From Paenibacillus sp. GSMTC-2017 (GTDB taxonomy: Bacteria > Bacillota > Bacilli > Paenibacillales > Paenibacillaceae): a stretch of DNA of 64,000 bases. The notes below the pieces were generated by a model. It was given only the letters and a program-made list of their open reading frames with translations. It did not search any database and was not told the origin of the DNA. Within the stretch, counting starts at the first letter, position 1. The number at the start of each line of letters is the position of its first letter. Location: NCBI RefSeq assembly GCF_016019935.1, contig NZ_JAECMT010000002.1:310001-374000 (forward strand). Direction: 5' to 3'. Positions 9,287 through 19,244 of this stretch are shown piece after piece. The position numbers were made by a program, and so were the translations under genes.

Positions 9287-12200
9287 CTATCCGAGATGAG
9301 TTAGTTCATAATGAAGTTTCTTCAGTTCGCCCAGATCGGCTCCATCAGTTAACGAGTTTTGCTTACCTTCTGTAAAGGAACGTATATCTTCATATAACCG
9401 ATTAGAAGCAGCATCTGCAGCAATCGTCCACGCTTGCTCATAATGCGCATTCCAATTTCGTAACACTTCATTCATCCAACCTTGCAGTGATGGCGCTAAG
9501 AGTGACTCTAGATCTTTGCGAAGAACGGTCTTCCCTTCGCCTTCAAAGAACTGCCTAGGAGACTTAAAACGACTCCATAGCCACTTCGCTTCGATTCCTT
9601 CTTCTACCCAATCCGCAGACTCATTTGGAACAGAGATGTTACCAGCTTCATAAGGAAGTGTAGAATACTCTTCGATTGTCTTCTGAACTCGATCACAGCT
9701 TTGATTGTATACCTTCTTTATTGATTCATGCATCGCACGTTCCATTCGAAGTGTCGTTGCGAGAAGCTCTTGTGACAACTCACGTTGCATTAATCTTTGA
9801 AGCTCTAACCACGCCGTCCAAATGACACGTTTCAGATCGCGTCCATCGTCTTGCAGTGTTGCTGGATTAAACGCTAAATGATAAAACTCACCAAAACGAT
9901 ATTGCAGACGCTGGATGACATAATAAAGCAGCTCCTTAATCTCTTGCTTAAGTCCTTCCGTGAGCACGCTTCTGCGAAGCTCCTCTATCGGCTGCTTCGC
10001 GCCCTCAGCCGCTATTAAAAGCTTCTTAAGCTCTGCTTCCTTCGCAGTAGCATCACCTTCGCTACTTCGCAACCAGCCGGCTACAATATCTATCGTTCGT
10101 TTCAATTCGATTTCAGCGGACTCTATTGCCATTCGCCCTAAATCATTTTGAATAAAGGAAAGGAACGAATGTTCGAAATCTTCCATCCGTGACTGTTCAA
10201 GCAGACTGGTGTTGCCGTCTAACTTCCCATCTAACGCTTGTATACTGGAAACAGGGAATAAACGTGGTGAGCGAATGGAATGCTGTAGCAAATTCGTTTC
10301 AACGTGCTTTAAAACACCTTGTAGCTCTGCTTCGTCAGCAGCTAGATCTGCAGCATTTACGATAAAGAACATTTTGTCGAGCTCGAACTGATCTTTCACA
10401 CGACCTAACTGATCAAGAAATTGCCTATCGGCTTGAGAAAATGCATGATTATAATAAGTGACAAACAGTACCGCGTCAGCGTTTTTAATGTAGTTAAAGG
10501 CAACTCCCGTATGCCTTGCATTAACAGAATCCGCTCCAGGCGTATCAACAAGGACGATTCCTTCGGCTGTTAATTCGCAATCATAGTGGAAATCAATTTC
10601 GCTTACGAAACAAGAACGCGACTCTTCCGCCACATACTTCGCATATTCATCTCGTTCTACTTTAAGCTCTTTGCCAAGTAAAGCTTCATGTTGTGCCCAG
10701 CCTGCTCTTGCCGCTCGCAAAAAGCTATAATGCGGTCTTCCACCAGACCCAATTGATTCTGGTTTTAGTTTATCAATTGACCGCAAAATAGATGCTGCAT
10801 CTGGCAATTTCGATTCAGACGCATTTTCACCTAGAAGAGAAAGCGAATAACGCAAATCAGATATGACCGCTTCGCTTGTTTTCATAATGACACGTGCTGT
10901 ACCGTGCCCATACTCCTCAGAAGGAGGCATAAGTCGGTTAATAGCAGCAGTCGTTGGGTTAGGTGATACTGGCAACACCGCATCGCCTATCAAAGCATTC
11001 GCTAATGATGACTTACCCGCACTGAATGCACCGAATAAAGCAATAGTAAATTGACTGCTCTGAAGTCGATTACCTTTATCTCTAACGGTAGTAGCTGCTG
11101 AACGTAAAGAAGAAATAGGTGCAAGTAGCTCCGCAGCTTTTAGTAGCTTAAAAGCCGCCTCTCGTTGGTTTGAGAGGGCAGACTTTTTACTACTACCAAC
11201 AATCTGTTTACTCATTCCTAACTGTCCTTCATTTACATCAGTCTGACGTCTCACATTTCTACTGTCGCTTAGTAATTGCTCTACTTCACTTTCCTTAAGT
11301 CCAGTAAAAGGATGTGTGACTTCGCTATCCGTTACTGTTGCTTCACTTATTTTTGGAACTGGCAGTGACGGCTTGCTAATTTGTTCAGGCAAAATCTTAT
11401 TCAGAGCTAATTCATGTGTTCTATTGTTTGCTTCAATAGCAGATATAGCTTGAATCGCATCTGCTTGTTGCTGCAATGCTGCTAGCTGTTCCTCTGCTTC
11501 TTTAGATGCAGCCAAACTTGATACTGAATAATGTTGGGTAAATTCATCAATCAATTCCAGTGCCCTAGTACGGTAAATACCTTTAACGTCTGCTGCAAGT
11601 TCCTTACTATAGGTCATCGTATATTCATTGCCCATTACAGCGCCTGTTTTTATTCGAGAAATAAGCCACTTAGCATCAGGTTGCCAAGATAATCCTTCGG
11701 ACAACTTCTTCTCTAAACTTTCATTGTCAAAATGAATTCGTTCTGCCGCGTTGCGAAGGAACTGTTTCACATGCCAATCAATTGCTGCATTAATAAGACT
11801 TATTAGTTCTGTGCGGAAAGCTTCTAATCTTCGCTCTTGTTCGGCTGCTGTCTTCGCTCCAGCGAAAAGAAGGCCAGTTTTGAATCCAGGCATACGGCTC
11901 TCGATAAACGAATGTGCTAAGTCACGCAGAGCTGCCGGAGTAATATTAGCATTATCCAGCAAAGATTGAAGATCTTTTCGATGTTCGGTACGATATAGCT
12001 CTCTCACATTGGCAAGGGATTTTATCGATTGAGTTAGTCGTTCGATCTCACTTGTAACGATTGCAGCCGCTTCTTCTCCTCCAGCTTGCACAAGTAAACG
12101 ATCACGCTCTGGCTCAGTCTGATCATCATACCATTTCAGATGAGTGCTAATTAAATGGCGATGAGATGCGTCCACACTATACGAACAAAGTTCCTCTCTC

Positions 12201-12979
12201 TGCTCTCCAAGCTCCCCAATCAACCCAATTAATTTCTCCCATTCGTGGTGGGGGTGAGTTGGCTCGCGTAACGACAAATAAACGATCCCCGCTGGCTCTA
12301 AATGCCAAGCTTGGAACGCTTCTTCTACACTTGTACGATAAGATGTGAAACTTAACTCACGGTCACGATGTTTATCGATTTGATTAACGATGAAGTATAA
12401 GGGCTTACCCCAATCTTTTAATTCCTTTGCAAACGCAAAATTAATTTCAGATTGGACGTGATTATAATCCATTACATAAAAAACAACATCAGCTAAATGC
12501 AGGGCAGATTCTGTAGCCATACGATGTGCATCATCAGTAGAATCGATTCCAGGAGTATCTAATAACACAGTATGGTCGCCGAGCAATTCACTTGGGTAAA
12601 CAATTGCAACTGAAGCAAATTGCTCACCATCAACACAATATTTATCCAGTTCCTCTATAGGAACTTCAGCCTGCTCGCTAACTCCGTCTTTGACGATCTC
12701 AACTGACGCATACGCACGCTCTCCTCCACGAATAGCAACGACGTTTGCGCTTGTAGGAATTGGACTTGATGGTAATAGCTTAGCACCGCAAAGCTTATTA
12801 ACCAATGTTGATTTACCCGCTGAAAAATGTCCGCATAAAGCGACAGTAAGCCGACCTTCGGTCAGCTTACTGTTCAGCTCAAGCGCTTGCTTTGCTCGAG
12901 TATGGTCGCCTGCTTCGGCCATCGCAGCGGCTGTTGATTGTAATGATTCCGCTATGCTTTGTACCGTTATTTGTGTCAT
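9287..12979 (-). CDS. dynA: Two-headed bacterial dynamin-like GTPase
   Basis: This is a large (1230-residue) membrane-remodelling GTPase with two dynamin units fused head to tail, as in B. subtilis DynA (YpbR), which tethers and fuses membranes and protects against membrane stress. Head 1 shows G1 GHFSAGKST (50-58), G3 DTPG (141-144) and G4 NQID (199-202). Head 2 shows G1 GAFSAGKSS (650-658), G3 DTPG (812-815) and G4 NAAD near 890. Each head is followed by a long helical region. ATG 12979 has AGGAG upstream. It starts 13 bases after the small gene that itself overlaps nth, suggesting one nth-orf-dynA transcript. Confidence 0.93.
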   Translation of the reverse strand: MTQITVQSIAESLQSTAAAMAEAGDHTRAKQALELNSKLTEGRLTVALCGHFSAGKSTLVNKLCGAKLLPSSPIPTSANVVAIRGGERAYASVEIVKDGVSEQAEVPIEELDKYCVDGEQFASVAIVYPSELLGDHTVLLDTPGIDSTDDAHRMATESALHLADVVFYVMDYNHVQSEINFAFAKELKDWGKPLYFIVNQIDKHRDRELSFTSYRTSVEEAFQAWHLEPAGIVYLSLREPTHPHHEWEKLIGLIGELGEQREELCSYSVDASHRHLISTHLKWYDDQTEPERDRLLVQAGGEEAAAIVTSEIERLTQSIKSLANVRELYRTEHRKDLQSLLDNANITPAALRDLAHSFIESRMPGFKTGLLFAGAKTAAEQERRLEAFRTELISLINAAIDWHVKQFLRNAAERIHFDNESLEKKLSEGLSWQPDAKWLISRIKTGAVMGNEYTMTYSKELAADVKGIYRTRALELIDEFTQHYSVSSLAASKEAEEQLAALQQQADAIQAISAIEANNRTHELALNKILPEQISKPSLPVPKISEATVTDSEVTHPFTGLKESEVEQLLSDSRNVRRQTDVNEGQLGMSKQIVGSSKKSALSNQREAAFKLLKAAELLAPISSLRSAATTVRDKGNRLQSSQFTIALFGAFSAGKSSLANALIGDAVLPVSPNPTTAAINRLMPPSEEYGHGTARVIMKTSEAVISDLRYSLSLLGENASESKLPDAASILRSIDKLKPESIGSGGRPHYSFLRAARAGWAQHEALLGKELKVERDEYAKYVAEESRSCFVSEIDFHYDCELTAEGIVLVDTPGADSVNARHTGVAFNYIKNADAVLFVTYYNHAFSQADRQFLDQLGRVKDQFELDKMFFIVNAADLAADEAELQGVLKHVETNLLQHSIRSPRLFPVSSIQALDGKLDGNTSLLEQSRMEDFEHSFLSFIQNDLGRMAIESAEIELKRTIDIVAGWLRSSEGDATAKEAELKKLLIAAEGAKQPIEELRRSVLTEGLKQEIKELLYYVIQRLQYRFGEFYHLAFNPATLQDDGRDLKRVIWTAWLELQRLMQRELSQELLATTLRMERAMHESIKKVYNQSCDRVQKTIEEYSTLPYEAGNISVPNESADWVEEGIEAKWLWSRFKSPRQFFEGEGKTVLRKDLESLLAPSLQGWMNEVLRNWNAHYEQAWTIAADAASNRLYEDIRSFTEGKQNSLTDGADLGELKKLHYELTHLG

Positions 12980-12992
12980 CGTAAGTTAGCTC

Positions 12993-13265
12993 CTAAACAG
13001 CTTCCTCTTCGTCAGATGGCAAGCAGATTTCAAATACATTGCCATGCTGCAAGATCATAATGTTACGTTCTCTTTCTTTCATTACTACAACTTCTGGTTT
13101 AACGCGCATACGTTCAATATATTGATCTGGTACATCGCCGGAACCACTTACCGTAATTCCATCAATGACAATATCCTCATTTTCTTCAGGTGGAGATTCT
13201 AGTACTTGCTCATAAATATCAGAGAAATGTTCAAAATTGTTTGTATACACGGAAATGCACTTCAT
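12993..13265 (-). CDS. Small conserved-looking protein of unknown function
   Basis: This protein has about 90 residues and I do not recognise the family. The sequence opens MKCISVYTNNFEHFSDIY, then an acidic stretch (SPPEENEDIV), a V-x-V-S-G-S-G-D-V-P segment and an acidic C-terminus (PSDEEEAV). There is no signal peptide or membrane helix. Three in-frame ATGs lie at 13274, 13271 and 13265. The last has GAAGG at the best spacing (9 bases). The start region overlaps the end of nth, and dynA follows by 13 bases, so it is probably translated with both. Confidence 0.65.
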   Translation of the reverse strand: MKCISVYTNNFEHFSDIYEQVLESPPEENEDIVIDGITVSGSGDVPDQYIERMRVKPEVVVMKERERNIMILQHGNVFEICLPSDEEEAV

Positions 13266-13270
13266 TTTCA

Positions 13271-13966
13271 TCATCCTTCGTTCGCTAATTTAAGTTTCTT
13301 TACTTTATTTTTTGTCTTAATCGCTGGCTTCATACGCCCTTTTCCTTCTTTACAAATATCTTGCAATGGACATATGGGACACTGCGGATTTTGCGCTTTA
13401 CAATGGTAACGTCCGAAAAATATAAGTCGGTGATGGGTAATTGTCCATTCATCTCGTGGTACTAGCTTCATGAGCTTCTGTTCCACAACGAGCACAGAAT
13501 CATCTGGTTTCGCAATAGCTAGACGCTTAGATACACGATCCACATGGGTATCCACTGCAATTGCTGGTACTCCGAAAGCATTAGACATAACTACATTAGC
13601 CGTTTTGCGGCCTACACCTGGCAGTTCCACTAACCCTTCATAGCTAGCTGGTACGTCACCCTCATATTTATCAATGACGATCCGGCAGAGCTTTTGGATA
13701 TTGGACGCTTTGCTCCGGAATAAACCGATTCTCCGAATGTCCTGCTCAAGCTCTTCCAGCGGAACACTTAAATAATCCTCTGGACTACGATACTTCTGAA
13801 ATAGCCCTGCTGTAACTTTATTTACGGTCTCATCCGTACATTGCGCCGACAATAAAACGGCAATGGTTAACTCAAAAGGATTCGTATGATTGAGCTCACA
13901 GTGCGCGTCTGGAAAGAGATCGGCTATAGTATCCAATATATGACGCATTTTCTGCTTTGCATTCAT
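13271..13966 (-). CDS. nth: Endonuclease III
   Basis: This DNA glycosylase/AP lyase removes oxidised pyrimidines in base excision repair. The 231-residue length is usual. The helix-hairpin-helix reads LPGVGRKTANVV with the catalytic Lys, followed by the catalytic Asp in VDTHVDRVSKRL. The C-terminal [4Fe-4S] ligands follow the C-x6-C-x2-C-x5-C pattern (CKAQNPQCPICPLQDIC). ATG 13966 follows GGAGG by 6 bases, and longer in-frame starts lack an SD. In B. subtilis nth follows dnaD, whereas here dnaD is about 18 kb away. Confidence 0.95.
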   Translation of the reverse strand: MNAKQKMRHILDTIADLFPDAHCELNHTNPFELTIAVLLSAQCTDETVNKVTAGLFQKYRSPEDYLSVPLEELEQDIRRIGLFRSKASNIQKLCRIVIDKYEGDVPASYEGLVELPGVGRKTANVVMSNAFGVPAIAVDTHVDRVSKRLAIAKPDDSVLVVEQKLMKLVPRDEWTITHHRLIFFGRYHCKAQNPQCPICPLQDICKEGKGRMKPAIKTKNKVKKLKLANEG

Positions 13967-14049
13967 AGTAAGCCTCCACATAAACACTATCGTTCAAAGT
14001 GTAGCGAAAATTGACACGCTTCGCAACCTCAAACCGTTAATTTCATAAA

Positions 14050-14075
14050 AAAAACTGCCCCGAAGGGCAGTTTTT
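14050..14075 (-). terminator. Rho-independent terminator after SLH gene
   Basis: AAAAACTGCCC pairs with GGGCAGTTTTT around a 4-base loop, with T runs on both strands. It can act in both directions but lies about 55 bases beyond the stop of the SLH gene (14131) and upstream of nth, so it separates the two minus-strand units. Confidence 0.9.
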
Positions 14076-14130
14076 CACAAAACGTTCCTGTTTTCATCTT
14101 ACTATGGAATGAAAACGCCTATTTAACCGT

Positions 14131-16218
14131 TTAAGCTTTTTTTGTTTCTTGTAATTTAACTACTGCAGTTCCTACATATGAAAGATTTACTAAAGTACCT
14201 GCTGTCAATTGGCCGATCGTTGTTTTTGTCCCATCCACTTTCAGCAATTGAACATCTTGCATCGAATATTCAAACGTATCATTAACAGCAGTTTTCACTG
14301 TTACTTTGTTTGCTAATACGTTAACAGATACAACTTCATACTGAATAGTTTGATTAACTGAAATTATAATAGCTTCAATTTTGTCTGGTTTCATTCTAAG
14401 AGTTACAGAGTCACCAGTCTTCAAATCAGTGTGAGTAGCTAGTGGGCGACCAAAATAATCGACTACATAATTCGCATAAGGAATTTTTGCACTTACACCG
14501 TGTTCCGTTTGAATCGTTAAGATTTTATTTTTAGTATCAACTGAATTAACAGTTCCTGTATAACTCATAACAAAATGCATCGAAATAAGATTTTTATGTG
14601 TATAACGAATGATTACGTTAACGTTAGTAGAGATAAGCCCCAAAGCAGTTTTCATATCAACATTGTTGCCCATATAATCAAATTTGGTTTTATCCGTTAA
14701 CGTTAAGGCAATTGGCTCTCCGTTAGAATCCATTACTGTAATTACTTTTTTAGCTTCGTTAATATTAAAAATTTCAGCCGCTGCAACAACTTTTACCTCT
14801 CGACTCGTAACTTTTACTTTTGTAATTTGATCAGCTGCATTTAAGCTAACTTCAACTTGATCACCAGCTTCTTCGCTTGCAACTAAATCTGTGATCGTAG
14901 CATTGGATAAGCCTGATATTTCAACAGTAGCACCAGGGGCAACATATTTTGTTACCAAACCTTCTGTTGTTTTTATTACTACTAGTTTTTGAGTTGACTC
15001 TATAAGTTTTCCTGTAGCTACTGTTACTGTTGGAGTTGCGGCAGCTATAATTTTTAGAGCTACAGGTTTAGTACGGAAACTATCTTGTACGATCGTAATT
15101 TGACTATTTGCCTTCAAATCAGTAATCGCAAGCTGCTTGCCAGTAGTATCTTCAATAACTATTCCTGCGGCATAATTAATTGGAACCGGCTTGTCTTTAA
15201 TCCATAAATAAATGACGCCCTCATCGGCATTGTATCTAGCGAACGTTCCATCGATTGTAACAGTATGTTGTGTATCGCCTTTTGCTTCCACATATAAAGC
15301 TTTGCCTTCTTTAGCAATAACGGTTACGTCACTATACTTTAACAATGTTTCTTTTGTTACTGGTTTCTCTGATTTGTAATGATAATAGACTGTATTGTTG
15401 TCTATCGTATAATTTGTATCCGTTTCTTTGCTATAAACGGTAATCTTATCATCCTTAATTTCAGAAATGATACCATCGACTTGTCCTTCGTACTCAACCG
15501 CGTAACTTGATTGTGCTCTGCTGAAAAGAGTTGCAAGGGCAGCACGTTTAACTGCTACATCCGGCCCAAATGTAGTTTCTGTTAATCCTTTTACAAGTCC
15601 AAGTTGTACTGCAGCATTTACATATCCTTTATAACGAGCATCAACACTTGCAGCATCGCTGAAATGTGATTCCGCGTGTTGTAATTTTGTTGCTGCTGCT
15701 TGCTGTCCGATTGCTTTTACGATCAACTTCGTAACCCATTCACGGCTCGCAGGTTTAAGTCCCCACTCCGATGTCTTATCTGCTGCTGCAAGTGCATATT
15801 CTTCATCACGATCGAGCAACCCTTTATTGAATGCTAGTTCAATATAGGCTTTAAAAAATCCACTTACAACAAATGATTCACCAAATACAATCATCGAACT
15901 ATTATCAACTAGATGATCTAACCCAGCAAAACGCAGCGCCATTAATACAGCTTCTTGTTGTGAAACACCTTTTTCTGGTTTAAAAGTTGATGTTTGATCG
16001 ACGTTATTTTTGTAACCATCAATAATACCTTGATAATATAGTTTTGCGATATGCTTCTCAGCATAATATCCTGCACTAACATCCGTAAATGGAGTGGCTG
16101 CAACAGTTGCTGCACTAATCGTGCTTGGCACGGACAACACGGTTGCCCCACTTCCAGTCACTAGTGTAAACACTAACGCTCCTGTTACAACTTTCTTCCA
16201 AGTTTCATGCAATGGCAT
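14131..16218 (-). CDS. Secreted S-layer-homology (SLH) domain protein
   Basis: This is a 695-residue exported protein. The signal peptide is at residues 1-35 (hydrophobic GALVFTLVTGSG). Three SLH repeats follow in the first 240 residues: FTDVSAGYYAEKHIAKLYYQ, a middle repeat around LAFNKGLLDR, and HFSDAASVDARYKGYVNAA. SLH domains bind pyruvylated secondary wall polymers. The remaining 450 residues are rich in Val/Thr/Lys beta repeats and have no domain I recognise. ATG 16218 follows GAAGGAG. The neighbours (a GerMN lipoprotein and a wall amidase) also act at the cell surface. The function of the C-terminal part is unknown. Confidence 0.85.
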   Translation of the reverse strand: MPLHETWKKVVTGALVFTLVTGSGATVLSVPSTISAATVAATPFTDVSAGYYAEKHIAKLYYQGIIDGYKNNVDQTSTFKPEKGVSQQEAVLMALRFAGLDHLVDNSSMIVFGESFVVSGFFKAYIELAFNKGLLDRDEEYALAAADKTSEWGLKPASREWVTKLIVKAIGQQAAATKLQHAESHFSDAASVDARYKGYVNAAVQLGLVKGLTETTFGPDVAVKRAALATLFSRAQSSYAVEYEGQVDGIISEIKDDKITVYSKETDTNYTIDNNTVYYHYKSEKPVTKETLLKYSDVTVIAKEGKALYVEAKGDTQHTVTIDGTFARYNADEGVIYLWIKDKPVPINYAAGIVIEDTTGKQLAITDLKANSQITIVQDSFRTKPVALKIIAAATPTVTVATGKLIESTQKLVVIKTTEGLVTKYVAPGATVEISGLSNATITDLVASEEAGDQVEVSLNAADQITKVKVTSREVKVVAAAEIFNINEAKKVITVMDSNGEPIALTLTDKTKFDYMGNNVDMKTALGLISTNVNVIIRYTHKNLISMHFVMSYTGTVNSVDTKNKILTIQTEHGVSAKIPYANYVVDYFGRPLATHTDLKTGDSVTLRMKPDKIEAIIISVNQTIQYEVVSVNVLANKVTVKTAVNDTFEYSMQDVQLLKVDGTKTTIGQLTAGTLVNLSYVGTAVVKLQETKKA

Positions 16219-16246
16219 TTTTATGACTCCTTCTACAATATGTAAT

Positions 16247-16855
16247 TTATTGTTCTGATTTTTTAATTGGATGTTCAATATCCACATGACCCATTAAGCT
16301 TTCAACTGGTTCTCCAACAACTAACACGTCTAGTGATTCAACAAATGAAAACTGAAACATCGTTTTCTTAAGTGTGTCTACTAATTGTTGCTCACCAGGA
16401 GCACCTAGTCTTTCTTCATCAGGAATATGAATGTCTAACGTAAGTACTGCATCTTTAAGTTCTACGGAAAGGAAATGGATTCCCTTCCATAATGATATAG
16501 CACCACTAGCATCATCTTTTTGGAACTCAGCCAATGTTTTATTAATTAATTCCACTTCGTCTTTAGCAATAATTTTCACATTATGCTCGACCATTTTTTG
16601 CAACTCACCATCAGAGCGGTAAATGATGACTTCCGTTCCTTGCTCCCCTGTTGGCTTAGGTGTTGCTGATGTTTGTGGTGCAACACTTGTTATGGGTACT
16701 TCAGCAATACTAGAAGTAATTGGTACTGACGAAGGTCCGTTACCGGAAACCTCCGTCTCTACCTTTACAGTTCCTTGATCGCCGCAAGCTGTAAGAAAAG
16801 CTGCTAATAGGGTTGAAGCAAGTAGTACTCGAAAGCTGCGATTGGCTGTATTCAT
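16247..16855 (-). CDS. GerMN-domain lipoprotein
   Basis: This is a lipoprotein of about 202 residues. The signal sequence ends in lipobox LTAC followed by Gly (Cys near residue 24). A Ser/Thr/Pro-rich linker follows, then a GerMN-like alpha/beta domain with VIIYRSDGELQKM, a FQKDDASGAISLWKGI stretch and VDTLKKTMFQF. GerMN domains occur in spore germination/cortex proteins and in lipoproteins next to wall hydrolases. Here the amidase is only 20 bases upstream, supporting a wall or spore-cortex role. The start is uncertain: a GTG at 16867 in the same frame has AGGAAG nearby, and ATG 16855 has AGGTG. Confidence 0.75.
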   Translation of the reverse strand: MNTANRSFRVLLASTLLAAFLTACGDQGTVKVETEVSGNGPSSVPITSSIAEVPITSVAPQTSATPKPTGEQGTEVIIYRSDGELQKMVEHNVKIIAKDEVELINKTLAEFQKDDASGAISLWKGIHFLSVELKDAVLTLDIHIPDEERLGAPGEQQLVDTLKKTMFQFSFVESLDVLVVGEPVESLMGHVDIEHPIKKSEQ

Positions 16856-16874
16856 ATCGTTGAACACCTGCTTC

Positions 16875-18458
16875 CTATTTCAGATTCAAATACTCCTTAA
16901 TCCCTTTAGTCACTTCGTTAGCAAACCTATTTTGAACTGCATCATCGAACAAGGCCTTCGAATCGACATTATTAGATAAATAACCTGCTTCGATTAATAT
17001 TGCCGGCATAGTCGTTTGCTTAATTACTCTGTAACCAGCTTTTTTAACACCACGATCGTTTAGTCCCATACCTTTTAAGACATACTTATGAATAATGTCA
17101 GCCAGCGCTTTACTCTCTGGTCTCTCATAATAGGTTTCAGATCCGTTAACACTAGTTTTTTCAAAGCTGTTAGCATGAAGTGATATAAACAAGTCTGCTT
17201 TAACGTTTTCTGCGAATTTCACACGATCGTTTAACTCAAGGAACGTATCGTCTGAGCGTGTTAGATGCACTTTAATTCGTTTGTCTTTTTCTAGAGCAGC
17301 TTTTAACTTCAGCGCAACACTTAAATTAAATTCTTTTTCCCAACGCTTCACTGATTTACTGTATGCACCTGGATCTTTTGCACCATGACCAGGATCGAGA
17401 ACGATATGATAGATTCCATCATCACCTTCTGGTAATGTAGGATCAACTGGCGGTTTTGGATCTACCGGCGGTTTCGGATCTACTGGTGGAATCGGATCGA
17501 TTGGTGGAACTGGCTCAATCGGTACTTCACTGCTAGGCATAAATGCGAGATGAATCGCATTTTCTGTTTCGGTCATCACATAGCCCGTATCTTTACCTAT
17601 CAATACAACAAGTCTAGCGGTAAGTGGCTTGTTTGAAAATTGAGAATAACGATACCCATTTAGTAAAGGATTATCGAGCAGAGAAACTTCTGATTGACCG
17701 TTTACAAATGCGGACATTACTTCAGGTAAATAAGTTGTGTTCTGAAAATCAAAGACCATACGTCTAGGATTTTCTAGCAGGAGCGGCTTATTAGGTTTCT
17801 GTGTTCCTACATGATTAATCGTAATGATGTTTGATTCATTCAGCGTAATTCCCGAAATGACACCCGCTGGAAGAGTTGGTTTCTCCGGATCTATCGGATT
17901 AATAGGATCCACAGGTGCAATAGGGTCTACTGGATCGACAGGATCCACCGGAACGATTGGATCGACAGGATCCACCGGAACGATTGGATCGACAGGATCC
18001 ACCGGAACGATTGGATCGACTGGCTCTGTAACTTTTTCGAACATATGTACTTCTCGTTCTTTGTCCTTCCACTCAAAGCCTAGTCCCAGTAGCTCACCAA
18101 CAAATCGGACGGGAACCATTGTCCGCCAATTAATTAGTTGCGGCTTCGAATCTGTCTCCATTATTACGCCGTTAACCCTTACCAAGGACTCTCCGATAAT
18201 GAGCTCAATAACGGTGCTGTCATTTTTGACGGTTACTCTTTTCGTTACCGGCTCCCACTCTACTCCATAACCTAAGCCATCTGACAAAATTGCAAGTGGC
18301 ACTAGCGTTGATCCGCCTTGAATTTTCGGATCAACATCGGACATTAACTGCTTCCCATTCAAAAAAAGCTTAGGAGGAACAGCAGCAGCTTGTCCAACAG
18401 AAGCAAACATGGTGAACAACAATGACATTAACAATACAATGGATACAGACTTTTTCAT
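16875..18458 (-). CDS. N-acetylmuramoyl-L-alanine amidase with CuAO-N, AMIN and Pro-rich linkers
   Basis: This is a secreted peptidoglycan amidase of 527 residues that cleaves the muramoyl-L-alanine bond. In order it has a signal peptide (1-26), a copper amine oxidase N-terminal-like wall-binding domain (about 30-140), a Pro/Val/Asp repeat linker (145-198), an AMIN-like domain (200-310), a second linker rich in KPPVDP (311-345) and Amidase_3 (350-527). Zn ligands and catalytic residues are visible: DPGHG (His 358), EKEFN (Glu about 374), SLHAN (His 428) and LIEAGYLSN (Glu 490). ATG 18458 follows GAGGTGGGAA. The in-frame ATG farther upstream lacks an SD. Confidence 0.92.
   Translation of the reverse strand: MKKSVSIVLLMSLLFTMFASVGQAAAVPPKLFLNGKQLMSDVDPKIQGGSTLVPLAILSDGLGYGVEWEPVTKRVTVKNDSTVIELIIGESLVRVNGVIMETDSKPQLINWRTMVPVRFVGELLGLGFEWKDKEREVHMFEKVTEPVDPIVPVDPVDPIVPVDPVDPIVPVDPVDPVDPIAPVDPINPIDPEKPTLPAGVISGITLNESNIITINHVGTQKPNKPLLLENPRRMVFDFQNTTYLPEVMSAFVNGQSEVSLLDNPLLNGYRYSQFSNKPLTARLVVLIGKDTGYVMTETENAIHLAFMPSSEVPIEPVPPIDPIPPVDPKPPVDPKPPVDPTLPEGDDGIYHIVLDPGHGAKDPGAYSKSVKRWEKEFNLSVALKLKAALEKDKRIKVHLTRSDDTFLELNDRVKFAENVKADLFISLHANSFEKTSVNGSETYYERPESKALADIIHKYVLKGMGLNDRGVKKAGYRVIKQTTMPAILIEAGYLSNNVDSKALFDDAVQNRFANEVTKGIKEYLNLK
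17941..18021 (-). repeat. Three tandem 27-bp coding repeats in the amidase linker
   Basis: Units 17941-17967, 17968-17994 and 17995-18021 are nearly identical (only the last base differs). Each encodes a nonapeptide of the VDPIVPVDP type in the first Pro-rich linker. Flanking bases carry more diverged copies. The arrangement suggests copy-number change by slippage in a flexible spacer. Confidence 0.9.
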
Positions 18459-18556
18459 TTCCCACCTCGATGACTGAATTGCCCGCATTGCATGTGCTCA
18501 TTCGACATGCTTGGACATAATTATAGACGCACAGTGTCAGAAAAAGTTGCGAATAG

Positions 18557-18599
18557 AGGAAAAAAGAGGACAACCTCAACTTTAGCTGGGTTATCCTCT
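18557..18599 (-). terminator. Rho-independent terminator after leuD
   Basis: AGAGGA-AACC pairs with GGTT-TCCTCT on the minus strand and is followed by TTTTTT. It lies 14 bases past the leuD stop. Confidence 0.85.
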
Positions 18600-18612
18600 G
18601 TGTGATTACATT

Positions 18613-19212
18613 TTAAACAAGTGTAGCAATATGCTTTTGCTCATACGCTGTAATTTTTTCTTCGTGTTGCAACGTTAAACCGATATCATCCAATCCTTGA
18701 AGCAAAAATTGCCTACGGTGCTCATCCAGATCAAATGAAATGCTTAGTCCATGTTCATCGGTTAACACCTTGTTCTCCAAATCGACAGAAAGTTTATATC
18801 CGTCATGTTTGGCTGTCCGCTTAAACAAGTCTTCCACTTGCTCTTCGCTTAGTTTGATTGGCAAGATACTATTTTTAAAGCAGTTGTTATAAAATATATC
18901 GGCGTATGATGGCGCAATAATTACTTTAAAACCATAGTCGAGAATCGCCCAAGGTGCATGCTCACGAGATGAGCCGCAGCCAAAGTTCGCTCTGGATACA
19001 AGAACAGATGCACCTTCGTAACGAGCTTTATTAGGTTCAAATTCTGTATTGATATCACCATTTTCGTGGAAACGCCATTCGAAGAAAAGAAATTGGCCGA
19101 AGCCACTGCGCTCAATACGTTTTAGAAACTGTTTTGGAATGATAGCATCCGTATCTACATTGACCCGATCAACCGGGGCTACGATTCCTGTTAGCTGTTT
19201 AAATGGTTCCAT
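18613..19212 (-). CDS. leuD: 3-isopropylmalate dehydratase small subunit
   Basis: LeuD is the small (swivel) subunit of isopropylmalate isomerase, which converts 2- to 3-isopropylmalate in leucine synthesis with LeuC. The 199-residue length is typical. NVDTDAIIPKQFLK near the start and NFGCGSSREHAPWAL-like text (FGCGSSREHAPWAI) near residue 75 are family signatures. ATG 19212 follows GAGGGG. It is 32 bases after leuC and ends at a terminator, forming a two-gene leuCD operon. Confidence 0.95.
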   Translation of the reverse strand: MEPFKQLTGIVAPVDRVNVDTDAIIPKQFLKRIERSGFGQFLFFEWRFHENGDINTEFEPNKARYEGASVLVSRANFGCGSSREHAPWAILDYGFKVIIAPSYADIFYNNCFKNSILPIKLSEEQVEDLFKRTAKHDGYKLSVDLENKVLTDEHGLSISFDLDEHRRQFLLQGLDDIGLTLQHEEKITAYEQKHIATLV

Positions 19213-19244
19213 GTCGGTATTTCCCCTCTCTTGCTTTATGTTAA

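Noticed and set aside
17941-18021. Tandem repeats as a possible CRISPR array
   Set aside because: Units are contiguous without spacers, and the frame is continuous through them.
17824-18270. A 148-codon plus-strand ORF rich in Gly-Ser-Thr
   Set aside because: It is antisense to the repeat linker of the amidase. The low-complexity product arises from the 27-bp repeats, and it has no SD.
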